Source: Lachnospiraceae bacterium | GTDB lineage: Bacteria > Bacillota > Clostridia > Lachnospirales > Lachnospiraceae | Reading direction: 5' to 3' | Length of the DNA stretch: 59,739 bases | Assembly: GCA_024403515.1 (NCBI GenBank) | Contig: JAKSRS010000011.1 | Span: 1 to 59,739, forward strand | Shown: positions 36,497 to 46,149 of the stretch, piece after piece | Position numbering within the stretch: the first letter of the stretch is position 1 | Layout: each line of letters opens with the position of its first letter | The notes under the pieces: generated by a model | Databases searched by the model: none | What the model was told of the DNA's origin: nothing | What the model saw: only the letters and a program-made list of their open reading frames with translations | Program-made: the position numbers and the translations under genes

Positions 36497-38598
36497 TAGA
36501 CTATTCGTTTAAATTTCTTTTCTAATTCTTTTTGGGTTATCTGAATAAATACAGGTCTGCCATGAGGACAGTTATAAGGATTTTCAAGAGACATAAGCTC
36601 CTTCATTAAGCTGCTCATCTCTTCAAAACTTAACCTGTTATTTCCTTTAACAGCTGCCTTACATGACATTGATGCCAGTTTTTCAAGAACAACAGTTGGA
36701 TTGATGATACTTTCTTTTTCCGTAAGTTCATCTAAGATATCCATAAATAGTTCATCTACTGTTACACCGTACAGGTTTTCAGGAACTGATCTGACGGCAA
36801 AAGAATTCTGTCCGAAATCCTCAATTTCAAAACCTATCTTTGTAAATATATCAATATTATTGGCAAGAACATCTGCCTGTTTTGCAGTTAAATGAAGGCT
36901 GATTGCAGGCATAACCATCTGGGATGATACTTCGGTTTTGCTTTCAAAGTAAGATAGAAAGCGCTCGTAATTTACCTTTTCATGGGCCGCATGCTGGTCA
37001 ACGATATACATGTTATCTTTTAAGGTAATTATCCAGTATGTATCAAATACCTGGCCTATAATTTTGTACTCTTTTAAAGGCTCATCACTTATCAGTCTGT
37101 CTTCAAAAAGATTTATCTGCGTTGGCTTTTCGGGCTCTTCCTTAGGAAGATTTACAATTGTGTTCTTTTCAAATGGTTCGTAAGTTGTAACCTCACTATA
37201 TTTTACAGTTTCGTCTGAAACCTTTATAACTGTTTCAAATTCTCTAGGCTTATATTCAGATGGCTTTATAAGCGCTGGAGTTGATAAATACGGTGATTTT
37301 GAAACATGATCTTTTGCACTATTACATGTTGTATTTTTGTTTAAATCAGATTTATTAGAACTTAAACTAATATCTTCTGTATTTAAATCAGGAAGAATTC
37401 TTTTGTCGTCAAAAGAAACACTAAACTCTTCAAATTCGGGTAATTTAGTAGTAACTGCTTTGCGTTCAGTTACTAATTTATTATTGTCGTCTATTGTTTC
37501 TTTTGCCTGATTTAAATTACTAATATCCGGTGTATGATTATTGTCGCGTCCGTTTTTATAATCAGCTTTTTCATCTGAATCTTCAACGAGCTTAACAACC
37601 GGAATAAGTTCAGGCTCTTTTAAAGTGAGTTTTATAGCTTCAGAAATTGTCTTGCTTACTATCTCGTTATTTGAAAATCTTACTTCCAGTTTCTGAGGAT
37701 GTACGTTAACATCAACATTTAAAGGACTTGTTTCAATCATCAATACACAGAAGGGGAATCTGTGCTGCATCAAATAACCTTTATATCCTTCTTCAATGGC
37801 TATGTTTAAAACTCTTGATTTGACGAATCTTGAGTTAACAAAGCAAATCTCTTCATTTCGAAGTGATGAAGAATACTCTGGCTTAGCAAGAAAACCGCTA
37901 ATTTTAAAAACTTCATTTTCAAATTCTATTGGAAGTAATCTGCTATATATTTCTTTACCGAAAATTCTATATATACAGTCTTTTAACTGACCATTACCGT
38001 TGGTCTGAATTTTAAGCTTTCCATTTAATGTAAACTGAAAAGCAATTTCAGGATGACTTAATGCCATCTTTTCAACCATATCCTCAACCATGGCAGCTTC
38101 AGTGGTTGCTGACTTTAAAAACTTCTTTCTTGCAGGAGTATTGTAAAATAGACTTCTTACAATAATTGTTGTTCCATCGGGAGCACCAACCTGACAAAAA
38201 TCCGATAACTTTCCGCCATCGATATTTATCTTCGTACCAAGTAAATCTTCTCTGGTTTTAGTGATCATTTCTGTTTTGGAAACAGAACATATTGAAGATA
38301 AAGCCTCACCTCTAAATCCCATCGTTAGCAACGAATCAAAATCATCAATTGTACGAAGCTTACTTGTTGCATGTCTTAAAAATGCTGTTTTTACCTCAGA
38401 TGCAGGAATCCCTGCACCATTATCCGTTACTCGAATAAGCTCAGTTCCACCATTTTTGATTTCAACATGAATTATAGTTGAACCGGCATCAATAGAGTTT
38501 TCTACAAGTTCTTTAACAACGTTTAAAGGCCTTTCTACTACTTCACCGGCTGCAATTCTATCAATTGTCTCATCGCTTAATACTTTAATAGACTGCAT
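36496..38598 (-). CDS. mutL: DNA mismatch repair protein MutL
   Basis: 700 residues. GHKL ATPase N-terminal domain (VKELVENSIDAGS, VTDNGAGI, TMGFRGEALSS), a long low-complexity linker (about 340-490), and a C-terminal dimerisation and endonuclease domain with DQHAAHEKVNYE and the metal-binding CPHGRP. The endonuclease motif suggests nicking MutL, the type of bacteria without MutH. It follows mutS. Confidence 0.96.
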   Translation of the reverse strand: MQSIKVLSDETIDRIAAGEVVERPLNVVKELVENSIDAGSTIIHVEIKNGGTELIRVTDNGAGIPASEVKTAFLRHATSKLRTIDDFDSLLTMGFRGEALSSICSVSKTEMITKTREDLLGTKINIDGGKLSDFCQVGAPDGTTIIVRSLFYNTPARKKFLKSATTEAAMVEDMVEKMALSHPEIAFQFTLNGKLKIQTNGNGQLKDCIYRIFGKEIYSRLLPIEFENEVFKISGFLAKPEYSSSLRNEEICFVNSRFVKSRVLNIAIEEGYKGYLMQHRFPFCVLMIETSPLNVDVNVHPQKLEVRFSNNEIVSKTISEAIKLTLKEPELIPVVKLVEDSDEKADYKNGRDNNHTPDISNLNQAKETIDDNNKLVTERKAVTTKLPEFEEFSVSFDDKRILPDLNTEDISLSSNKSDLNKNTTCNSAKDHVSKSPYLSTPALIKPSEYKPREFETVIKVSDETVKYSEVTTYEPFEKNTIVNLPKEEPEKPTQINLFEDRLISDEPLKEYKIIGQVFDTYWIITLKDNMYIVDQHAAHEKVNYERFLSYFESKTEVSSQMVMPAISLHLTAKQADVLANNIDIFTKIGFEIEDFGQNSFAVRSVPENLYGVTVDELFMDILDELTEKESIINPTVVLEKLASMSCKAAVKGNNRLSFEEMSSLMKELMSLENPYNCPHGRPVFIQITQKELEKKFKRIV

Positions 38599-38637
38599 TT
38601 ATATCTCCTTTAACCTCAATATGCAAAAGAAAGAATG

Positions 38638-41289
38638 CTACCAACGATTGATTAGTTTACCCTGTAAAACACTGAGTTTATTTAAGGCATCGAGTGGTGT
38701 CATATTGGATAAATCCAAAGTTTTTAATTCTTCAAGGACATCTTCGTCCTTTACTGTATCAAAAAGTGACATCTGATTTGCATCTTCTTCAACTTGCTTT
38801 TTGGATGTTACTTTTTCGCTTCCTGATTTTACTGGAACAGTAATTGCCTGAATTTTTTCAGTTATATCATTATCTGATAATGAAGCAGCAATTTTTCTGG
38901 CTCTGTTTAAAACAATATCAGGAATTCCTGCAAGACGGGCAACTTCAATACCATATGATCTGTCAGCACCGCCTTTTATTATCTTTCTTAAAAAGACAAT
39001 ATCTTCACCGTTTTCTTTAACTGCTATACAGTAGTTGTTAACATTGCTCATCTTACCTTCAAGTTCAGTAAGTTCATGATAATGAGTTGCAAATAAGGTT
39101 TTAGCACCCAATATTTTACGATTTGAAATATGTTCTATAACAGCCCAGGCGATACTAAGACCGTCAAAAGTTGATGTTCCACGACCTATTTCATCTAAAA
39201 TAAGTAAACTTTTTGAAGTGGCATTTCTTAAAATGTTAGCTACTTCATTCATTTCAACCATGAAGGTACTCTGTCCGCTTGCAAGGTCATCTGAAGCACC
39301 TACTCTGGTGAAGAGTCTGTCAACAATTCCAATATTTGCTGACTTGGCAGGAACAAAAGAACCAATCTGCGCCATAAGAACAATTAAGGCTACCTGACGC
39401 ATATAAGTTGATTTACCGGCCATATTGGGACCTGTAATAATTGAAATACAGTTTTTGCTGTTATCAAGTAAGGTATCATTTGGAATAAATAAACCACCAT
39501 CCATAAGCTGTTCAACAACAGGATGACGACCTTCATTAATTTTAATGACACCATTGTCGTTAAGTTTGGGCCTTACGTAATTATTTCTTTCGGCTACTAT
39601 AGATAAAGAACAGTAAACATCTAACTTAGCAATAGCCTTGGATGTTTGATAAATACGACTAACCTGGGCAGAAATCTTTTCACGGACTTCACAGAATACG
39701 TCATATTCAAGTCCGTAAAGCTTATCTTCAGCGTTAAGAATTGAATCTTCCATTTCTTTAAGCTCGTTAGTGGTATATCTTTCAGCATTAACTAAGGTCT
39801 GCTTTCTAATATAATCATCAGGAACAAGATGCTTAAACGAATTAGTTACTTCGTAGTAATAACCAAATACCTTGTTATATTTGATTCGAAGATTTTTTAT
39901 TCCTGTTCTTTCACGGTCTTTTTCTTCAAGGGCCAGTAACCAGTCCTTACCTTCTGTCTTGGCTTTACGGAAGTGATCAATCTCCTCCATATAACCATCT
40001 TTTATGATGCCTCCTTCTTTAACTGCGATTGGAGGTTCTTCAACAATTGTATCATCAATAAGTCTGTATAAATCGGATAAAGAATCGATATTGTCAAATA
40101 TCCATCCGGCTTCCTTGCAGTCAAAATCTTTTAAAGCTTCTTTTAAATGAGGAAGTATATATAACGAGTTTTTAAAAGCAATTAAGTCTCTGGGATTGGC
40201 AGTTTTATATGTGATTCGACCGACGAGTCTTTCAAGGTCGTATACGCTGTTTAAGTACTCTCTCATTTCATCTCTTGATACAGAGTTTTTACATAGTTCC
40301 TCTACTATATCAAGTCTTTCTTCCATTGAAGTCATATCAAGTAATGGCTGTTCAATGAAACTTCGAAGTAAACGACCGCCCATAGCGGTTTTTGTCTTAT
40401 CTAATACCCATAATAAAGAGCCTCGCTTCTGCTTCTCACGCATTGTTTCGGTAAGTTCGAGGTTTCTTCTGGTGGATGAATCCAAATGCATGAAATCAGA
40501 AGAATCGTAAGGCTTAATGTTTATTAGATTATCTAAAGAGTTTTTCTGTGTTTCAAATAAGAAAGATAAAACTGCACCGGCAGCTATAGTACCATTTTTG
40601 TAGTCAAGTAAACCTAATCCTTCAATTGAATTTACTTTAAAGTGAGTTTTTAAAGCCTTTAAACATTCTTTTTCATCAAAGTGATGTGAAGGAATTGTAT
40701 TTAAAGACACATCACCTCTTTGTTTAATGATATCAAAAGGAAAATCTGACATGGTAAAAGCATCGTTGCAGATTACTTCTTTGGGTGAATATCTGTTAAA
40801 TTCATCAAGAATACCCTTTGTATCCTTAACTTCAGTTAAATAAAAATCACCTGTTGTAATATCTACTACACTAATACCTGAACCGTTTTCAAGATAAACT
40901 ACGCACATCAAAAAGTTATTTGTGCGCTCATCCATGGACATTGTATCAAGATTTGTTCCTCTCGATACGATTCTTGTGACTTCTCGTTTGACCAATCCTT
41001 TGGCAAGTTTGGGATCTTCAACCTGTTCACAGATTGCAACTTTATATCCTTTACTAACAAGCCTGTTAAGATATGAATCGAGGGCATGAAAAGGAACCCC
41101 ACACATAGGGGCTCTTTCTTCCTGACCGCAACTTTTTCCTGTTAAAGTCAATTCGAGTTCTTTGGATGCAGTTATTGCATCTTCAAAAAACATTTCATAA
41201 AAATCGCCTAATCTGTAAAAGAGAATGCAGTCAGGATATTCCTTCTTGGTTTCAAGATACTGCTGCATCATAGGAGTAAATTCTGCCAT
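38638..41289 (-). CDS. mutS: DNA mismatch repair protein MutS
   Basis: 883 residues. Mismatch-binding domain I begins TPMMQQYLETKKEYPDCILFYRLGDFYEMF, with the Phe-x-Glu wedge. The ATPase has GPNMAGKSTYMRQ, STFMVEMNE, LLILDEIGRGTSTFDG and TLFATHYHEL. The C-terminal end includes LDALNKLSVLQ. Typical length. Just downstream of miaB. Confidence 0.97.
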   Translation of the reverse strand: MAEFTPMMQQYLETKKEYPDCILFYRLGDFYEMFFEDAITASKELELTLTGKSCGQEERAPMCGVPFHALDSYLNRLVSKGYKVAICEQVEDPKLAKGLVKREVTRIVSRGTNLDTMSMDERTNNFLMCVVYLENGSGISVVDITTGDFYLTEVKDTKGILDEFNRYSPKEVICNDAFTMSDFPFDIIKQRGDVSLNTIPSHHFDEKECLKALKTHFKVNSIEGLGLLDYKNGTIAAGAVLSFLFETQKNSLDNLINIKPYDSSDFMHLDSSTRRNLELTETMREKQKRGSLLWVLDKTKTAMGGRLLRSFIEQPLLDMTSMEERLDIVEELCKNSVSRDEMREYLNSVYDLERLVGRITYKTANPRDLIAFKNSLYILPHLKEALKDFDCKEAGWIFDNIDSLSDLYRLIDDTIVEEPPIAVKEGGIIKDGYMEEIDHFRKAKTEGKDWLLALEEKDRERTGIKNLRIKYNKVFGYYYEVTNSFKHLVPDDYIRKQTLVNAERYTTNELKEMEDSILNAEDKLYGLEYDVFCEVREKISAQVSRIYQTSKAIAKLDVYCSLSIVAERNNYVRPKLNDNGVIKINEGRHPVVEQLMDGGLFIPNDTLLDNSKNCISIITGPNMAGKSTYMRQVALIVLMAQIGSFVPAKSANIGIVDRLFTRVGASDDLASGQSTFMVEMNEVANILRNATSKSLLILDEIGRGTSTFDGLSIAWAVIEHISNRKILGAKTLFATHYHELTELEGKMSNVNNYCIAVKENGEDIVFLRKIIKGGADRSYGIEVARLAGIPDIVLNRARKIAASLSDNDITEKIQAITVPVKSGSEKVTSKKQVEEDANQMSLFDTVKDEDVLEELKTLDLSNMTPLDALNKLSVLQGKLINRW

Positions 41290-41314
41290 AATCTTCTCAC
41301 ATAAAAAAAGTATT

Positions 41315-42715
41315 TTAAACTAGCTCTCCATCGTAATAAAAACCGTGGAAGTTAGTAAGTTTTACATTTACAATCTTACCGATTAAATCTTTAGAGCCTT
41401 TGAAATGGACAACTGTATTATGAGACATACGACCATCAAGATATTCGCTGTCCTGTTCATTTATATCTTCTACTAAAACATCAACTGTCTGACCATTAAA
41501 ACGCGCTGTTCGTTCTTTGGCCATATCCTGAACCGTTGAAAGTACCATATCAAAATGTTTCTTTACTGTTTCTTCATCTACCTGGTTTGGCATTTCAGCT
41601 GCAGGTGTACCTGTTCTTTTTGAATAAATGAAAGTAAAAGCATTATCAAACTGTGCTTTTTTAATCACATCAATTGTTTCAAGAACATCTTCGTATGTTT
41701 CTCCCGGAAAGCCTACGATAATATCAGTTGTAATTGCAATATCAGGTATTGCTTCTCGTATTTTTTTAACAAGTTCAAGATAGTGTTCCTTATCATAGCG
41801 TCTGTTCATTACAGATAAAATCTTGCTTGAACCGGACTGAAGGGGTAAATGCATATGGTGACAAATCTTCTTGGACTTTTTCATTGTTTCGATTAATTCA
41901 TCTGATAAGTCCTTGGGATGAGATGTCATGAAACGAATCCTTTCAAGTCCTTCAATTTCTTCAACCATTTCAAGTAATTTGGCAAAAGAAATGGGATTAT
42001 CAAGGTTCTTTCCATAAGAGTTTACATTCTGACCAAGAAGCATTATTTCAACAACTCCGTCAGCCACAAGCTTTTTAATCTCTTCAACAATCTCTTCAGG
42101 TTTGCGGCTTCTTTCACGACCTCTTACATAAGGAACAATGCAGTAACTGCAGAAATTGTTGCAGCCAAACATAATGTTGATTCCGGATTTAAAGAAGTAT
42201 TTTCTTTCGATAGGAAGATCTTCAACAATTTCCTGAGTGCCTTCCCATACTTCGTAAACTTTCTGATCATTTTCAAGCATTCTGACCATAAGTTCGGCAA
42301 ACTTAAAAATGTTATGTGTTCCGAAAATTAAATCAACAAATGAATATGAGGTCTTAATTTTTTCAATTACAGATGGTTCCTGCATCATACATCCGCAAAG
42401 CCCTATTTTCATGTTAGGATTCTTTTTCTTATGGCTTTTTAAGGCACCTAAACGCCCATAAACACGCTGATTTGCATTATCTCTGACTGTACAGGTGTTA
42501 TAGATAACAAAGTCAGCATCATCTGACTGGGTTTCAACATATCCTGCAGCAAGTAAAATACCTAAAATCTTTTCAGAATCTCTTGCATTCATCTGACAGC
42601 CAAATGTTGTAACCTGGCAGGTTAAATCACGGCCTAATTCAGCTTTCTTTTTAGATACGATTTCTTTTAATTTTTCAATATAATCTCGTTGTAATATTTC
42701 TTCGTTGTTTAACAT
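41315..42715 (-). CDS. miaB: tRNA-2-methylthio-N6-dimethylallyladenosine synthase
   Basis: A radical SAM methylthiotransferase. UPF0004 domain with TFGCQMNARDSE, CTVRDNA and GLCGCM; radical SAM motif CNNFCSYC; C-terminal TRAM domain. It modifies the i6A37 made by MiaA. The ATG at 42715 (MLNNEE) was chosen because GGAG lies just before it; the frame opens 5 codons earlier. It is 25 bp upstream of mutS. Confidence 0.96.
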   Translation of the reverse strand: MLNNEEILQRDYIEKLKEIVSKKKAELGRDLTCQVTTFGCQMNARDSEKILGILLAAGYVETQSDDADFVIYNTCTVRDNANQRVYGRLGALKSHKKKNPNMKIGLCGCMMQEPSVIEKIKTSYSFVDLIFGTHNIFKFAELMVRMLENDQKVYEVWEGTQEIVEDLPIERKYFFKSGINIMFGCNNFCSYCIVPYVRGRERSRKPEEIVEEIKKLVADGVVEIMLLGQNVNSYGKNLDNPISFAKLLEMVEEIEGLERIRFMTSHPKDLSDELIETMKKSKKICHHMHLPLQSGSSKILSVMNRRYDKEHYLELVKKIREAIPDIAITTDIIVGFPGETYEDVLETIDVIKKAQFDNAFTFIYSKRTGTPAAEMPNQVDEETVKKHFDMVLSTVQDMAKERTARFNGQTVDVLVEDINEQDSEYLDGRMSHNTVVHFKGSKDLIGKIVNVKLTNFHGFYYDGELV

Positions 42716-42732
42716 TAAAACTCCATTCATCT

Positions 42733-42811
42733 AAGTTATAACAAACCTTCAAACAGTAGAAAAAGTTATCATTTTATTGATAACTTTAACATTGATTATC
42801 TGTTATAACTT
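42733..42811. repeat. Nested inverted repeats between the cyclo-ligase gene and miaB
   Basis: An outer perfect 11-bp pair, AAGTTATAACA (42733-42743) with TGTTATAACTT (42801-42811), encloses a 10-bp hairpin, AAAGTTATCA (42762-42771) with TGATAACTTT (42778-42787). The outer right arm lies in the last codons of the cyclo-ligase gene. AT-rich, no T run. Confidence 0.6.
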
Positions 42812-43404
42812 ACTTTATTTATTTCTTTTAAAGTTGTGTTTTCTGTGACTATAAAATCCATTTTTATATCATTTTCAGTTACAGGAATTTCATCAATAAC
42901 CTGTAGTGAAAAAGCTATTCCGATTTTAATCATGTTAGGCTTGTCTTTTAAGTAATTATCATAATAGCCTTTTCCGTATCCCATACGATTATTATTTTTA
43001 TCGTATACGACACCTGGAACAAACATTAATAATTTGCTTTCTTTATTACTTTCATAATCAAAACGATTAGACAAATTTTCCATGGGTTCCAGAATACCCT
43101 TATATCCGTTTACAAGTTCACATGTTGAAGTGATTTTGTAAAAATCCATTCTGGCTTCTGTAAAATTTTCGTGACATTTAGGAAGAAATACATCTTTACC
43201 CTTTAACAAAGCATCTTCTATTAAAACAAGAGTTCCAACTTCGCCATGATAATCTGAGTAAATAAAAAGTTTATCACTATCTTTATAAAGATTACTTTCA
43301 AGAATGGTCTTCTGAATTTTTGAAGAAAAACCATTCCACTGTTCGCTTGAAAGCGAATCTCTTTTGTTTAAAAGATCAATTCTTATTTCTTCTTTTCCTG
43401 CCAT
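42796..43404 (-). CDS. 5-formyltetrahydrofolate cyclo-ligase
   Basis: About 202 residues. It converts 5-formyl-THF to 5,10-methenyl-THF with ATP. Motifs: KRDSLS, DVFLPKC near the middle, FVPGVVYDKNNNRMGYGKGYYDNYL near the C terminus (the phosphate-binding GxGxGYYD loop). The ATG at 43404 follows GGGG; 43416 would be TTG. Confidence 0.94.
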   Translation of the reverse strand: MAGKEEIRIDLLNKRDSLSSEQWNGFSSKIQKTILESNLYKDSDKLFIYSDYHGEVGTLVLIEDALLKGKDVFLPKCHENFTEARMDFYKITSTCELVNGYKGILEPMENLSNRFDYESNKESKLLMFVPGVVYDKNNNRMGYGKGYYDNYLKDKPNMIKIGIAFSLQVIDEIPVTENDIKMDFIVTENTTLKEINKVSYNR

Positions 43405-43424
43405 TTTTAACCCCAATTTACAAA

Positions 43425-43628
43425 TTATTTTTTCTTTAAACTTGTAACACTACCATCTTCATTAACAATATCGATATTATCTAATTGTGCCTTTAAATTC
43501 ATTCTTACAGAAGCAACGTATTCTTTACGGAGTTTCTGTTGTTCTTCCTTTTCAGAGTCTGTAAGTGCCCTTTCTTGTGATAAATGATAAAGCTCATTAA
43601 TACGGGCAATTCTTTCATCCATATTCAT
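43425..43628 (-). CDS. DUF896 (YnzC-like) protein
   Basis: 67 residues: RIARINELYHLSQERALTDSEKEEQQKLRKEYVASVR is the DUF896 helical hairpin. In Bacillus the homologous YnzC is in the yneA operon and of unknown role. Here it sits between proB and the cyclo-ligase, sharing 1 bp with proB. Confidence 0.92.
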   Translation of the reverse strand: MNMDERIARINELYHLSQERALTDSEKEEQQKLRKEYVASVRMNLKAQLDNIDIVNEDGSVTSLKKK

Positions 43629-44491
43629 TATACGTGGTTCCTTTCAAGATGATCTATAAGATTAAATTCATCATCTTTATCTCCAACAAATAATGTTCCA
43701 AGTTTTTCACCTGAAATTAATTTGTGGATTATTCTCATATCTTTACCGTTTGCAATAATCATATCGCAACCGTTTGCAGTAGCAATTTTGGCTGCTGAAA
43801 GCTTAGTACTCATTCCACCTGTTCCAAAGTTGCTTCCGGTCGTTCTCTTGCCCATTGAAACAACATCATCTACATGTTCAACTGTTTCAACAAATGAAGC
43901 TTCTTTATTAATTCTTGGATCATCTGTATAAAGACCATCTATATCAGACAAAAGAATAAGTAAATCAGCATTAATGAGATTGGCAACAATTGCTGCAAGT
44001 GTATCGTTATCACCGATACTTTCAATTTCGTATGTAGCAACAGTATCGTTTTCGTTTACGACAGGAATCGCATCAAGAACCAATAATTCATTAAAAGTAT
44101 TAGTTGCATTGAGTCTGTTTACATCATTATATACCGTGTTCTTTGTCATAAGAATCTGCGCCGCAAGATGATTATATTCAGAAAATAATTTCTGATATGT
44201 CATCATTAATCGAGCCTGACCAATTGCGGCACATGCCTGTTTTACAGCAACCGGATTTACATATACTTCAGGAGAAATGTTCCTGATACCACATGCTTTT
44301 TTACCTTCCGCAATAGCACCCGATGATACCAAAACAACATCCTTGCCCTGATTCTTTAAATCTGATAACTCTCTTACTAAAATTTCAAGCTTAATAAGGT
44401 CAAGTTCACCTGTTTCCTGATGCTGTAATGAAGATGAACCAACTTTAATAACAATACGCTTTTTGTCTTTAAGTAATTCTCTGTAATTCAT
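43628..44491 (-). CDS. proB: Glutamate 5-kinase
   Basis: 287 residues, an amino-acid kinase fold for the first step of proline synthesis: VIKVGSSSLQHQE, LVSSGAIAEGKKA, NENDTVATYEI, SDIDGLYTDDPR, GTGGMSTKLSAAKIA. The C-terminal PUA domain of the enterobacterial enzyme is absent, as in many Clostridia. proA is not in the window. Confidence 0.95.
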   Translation of the reverse strand: MNYRELLKDKKRIVIKVGSSSLQHQETGELDLIKLEILVRELSDLKNQGKDVVLVSSGAIAEGKKACGIRNISPEVYVNPVAVKQACAAIGQARLMMTYQKLFSEYNHLAAQILMTKNTVYNDVNRLNATNTFNELLVLDAIPVVNENDTVATYEIESIGDNDTLAAIVANLINADLLILLSDIDGLYTDDPRINKEASFVETVEHVDDVVSMGKRTTGSNFGTGGMSTKLSAAKIATANGCDMIIANGKDMRIIHKLISGEKLGTLFVGDKDDEFNLIDHLERNHV

Positions 44492-44511
44492 TTTATATAC
44501 TCCATAACCAT

Positions 44512-46149
44512 TTATTTTAAGGCTTTATATTCTTTAGCGATAGCTTCAAATACCTTAATTCCATCCATCGCAGCACTTGTAATACCACCAGCGTAGCCTG
44601 CACCTTCTCCACAGGGGTATAGCCCTTCAAAAGAAAGCGATTGGAAAGATTCGTTTCTTTCAATCCTTACAGGTGAAGAAGTACGGGCTTCAACGGCACT
44701 GACTAATGTGTAATTATCATCAAAGCCATCAATGATATTTCCAAAGTATTCCATTCCTTCGATAAAGGCTTCGTTAATGCTTTTTGGAAGCACACCAGTT
44801 ATATCGCAAAACTCGTATTCACCCTTAGTCTGTGGTTTATTTGAAAGCAGTATGTCCAAATCGTTTAAAACGACATTATCGTCACAATCAAAAACTTTTG
44901 CTTTGAAATCTTTATAATATTGAACCGGAATCTTTCCACCGCAAGCCTTAAAAGCGTTGCTTTCGATTTTGCGCTGAAATTCAAGACCTGATAAAGGATG
45001 AGAATCGCCAAATTCCTCAGTTCCAACAGTTACTATTATTGCGCTGTTAGCATTCAAACCATCACGTTTTGAATAAGACATTCCGTTAATACATAATCTT
45101 TCAGCTTCTGAAGATGCATTTACAACAAAGCCTCCGGGACACATACAAAAAGAATATACTCCCTTATCCAAAGAGCTTTTATAGGTAAGTTTGTAAGGCG
45201 CTGCTCCTAATGCTTTAATGGCTGAAGGATTATCACCGTACATAGCTTTATTTATCTTTTCCTGAGGGTGTTCAACTCTAAAGCCAACAGCAAATTCCTT
45301 CTGAGTCATATTGACACCCTTGTCATATAACATTTTAAAGGTATCTCTGGCACTATGACCAATTGCTAAGACAACAATTTCTGTTTCGATAACAGCATTA
45401 TCATTAATTGTAACGGATTTAACTTTGTTATTTGAATCAAAGGAAATATCAGTTACTTTAGCATTAAACTGAACATCTCCACCTAATGCTTTGATTTCTT
45501 CTCTTATGTTTCTAACAACATCAACTAAAACATCTGTGCCAATATGTGGCTTATAATTATATAAAATAGATTCATCAGCACCAAATTTTACGAAAGTTTC
45601 GAGTACTTTACGGTTTCTACCAAACTTATCCTTAACAAGTGTATTTAATTTACCATCTGAAAATGTTCCGGCACCGCCTTCGCCAAACTGAACATTACAA
45701 TTGGGATTTAAACTTCCACCATTCCAAAAAGATTCAACAGTTGCAGTTCTCATGTCGACGTTATAACCACGTTCAAGAACAATAGGCTTATAACCGCCCT
45801 GTGCTAAAAATAATGCCGCAAACAAACCGGCAGGACCACTTCCTATAATCACAGGTCTTGATTTTAATTCTTTGGATCCGCTTTGAGGAAACATATATTC
45901 AACCGGTTGATATAAAGATACATTTTTGTTATTGGTATGCTTTTTAAGTAAACTCTTTTCGTGATTTACGGATACCAAAGCCGAAACATTCATAAATATA
46001 TCGGGCTTTTTTCTGGCATCAACGCTTAATTTGTAAATAGAAACAGATTTTACATCATCTGAAAGAACCTTTAATACTGAACAAATTTTTTTAAGTAATT
46101 CGCTTTCAGTAAAACCGGGTTTGAGTTTAATATCATGAATTAAGAGCAT
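44512..46149 (-). CDS. FAD-dependent oxidoreductase (COG2509-like)
   Basis: 545 residues: an N-terminal small domain, then Rossmann FAD binding VIIGSGPAGLFAALFLAQGGYKPIVLERG, a VQFGEGGAGTFSDGKL block, and C-terminal GEGAGYAGGITSAAMDG. This is a widespread family of NAD(FAD)-utilising proteins of unknown substrate. The start is the ATG at 46149, 7 bp after AGGAG, not the earlier in-frame codons. It overlaps the preceding flavoprotein gene by 10 bp. Confidence 0.9.
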   Translation of the reverse strand: MLLIHDIKLKPGFTESELLKKICSVLKVLSDDVKSVSIYKLSVDARKKPDIFMNVSALVSVNHEKSLLKKHTNNKNVSLYQPVEYMFPQSGSKELKSRPVIIGSGPAGLFAALFLAQGGYKPIVLERGYNVDMRTATVESFWNGGSLNPNCNVQFGEGGAGTFSDGKLNTLVKDKFGRNRKVLETFVKFGADESILYNYKPHIGTDVLVDVVRNIREEIKALGGDVQFNAKVTDISFDSNNKVKSVTINDNAVIETEIVVLAIGHSARDTFKMLYDKGVNMTQKEFAVGFRVEHPQEKINKAMYGDNPSAIKALGAAPYKLTYKSSLDKGVYSFCMCPGGFVVNASSEAERLCINGMSYSKRDGLNANSAIIVTVGTEEFGDSHPLSGLEFQRKIESNAFKACGGKIPVQYYKDFKAKVFDCDDNVVLNDLDILLSNKPQTKGEYEFCDITGVLPKSINEAFIEGMEYFGNIIDGFDDNYTLVSAVEARTSSPVRIERNESFQSLSFEGLYPCGEGAGYAGGITSAAMDGIKVFEAIAKEYKALK

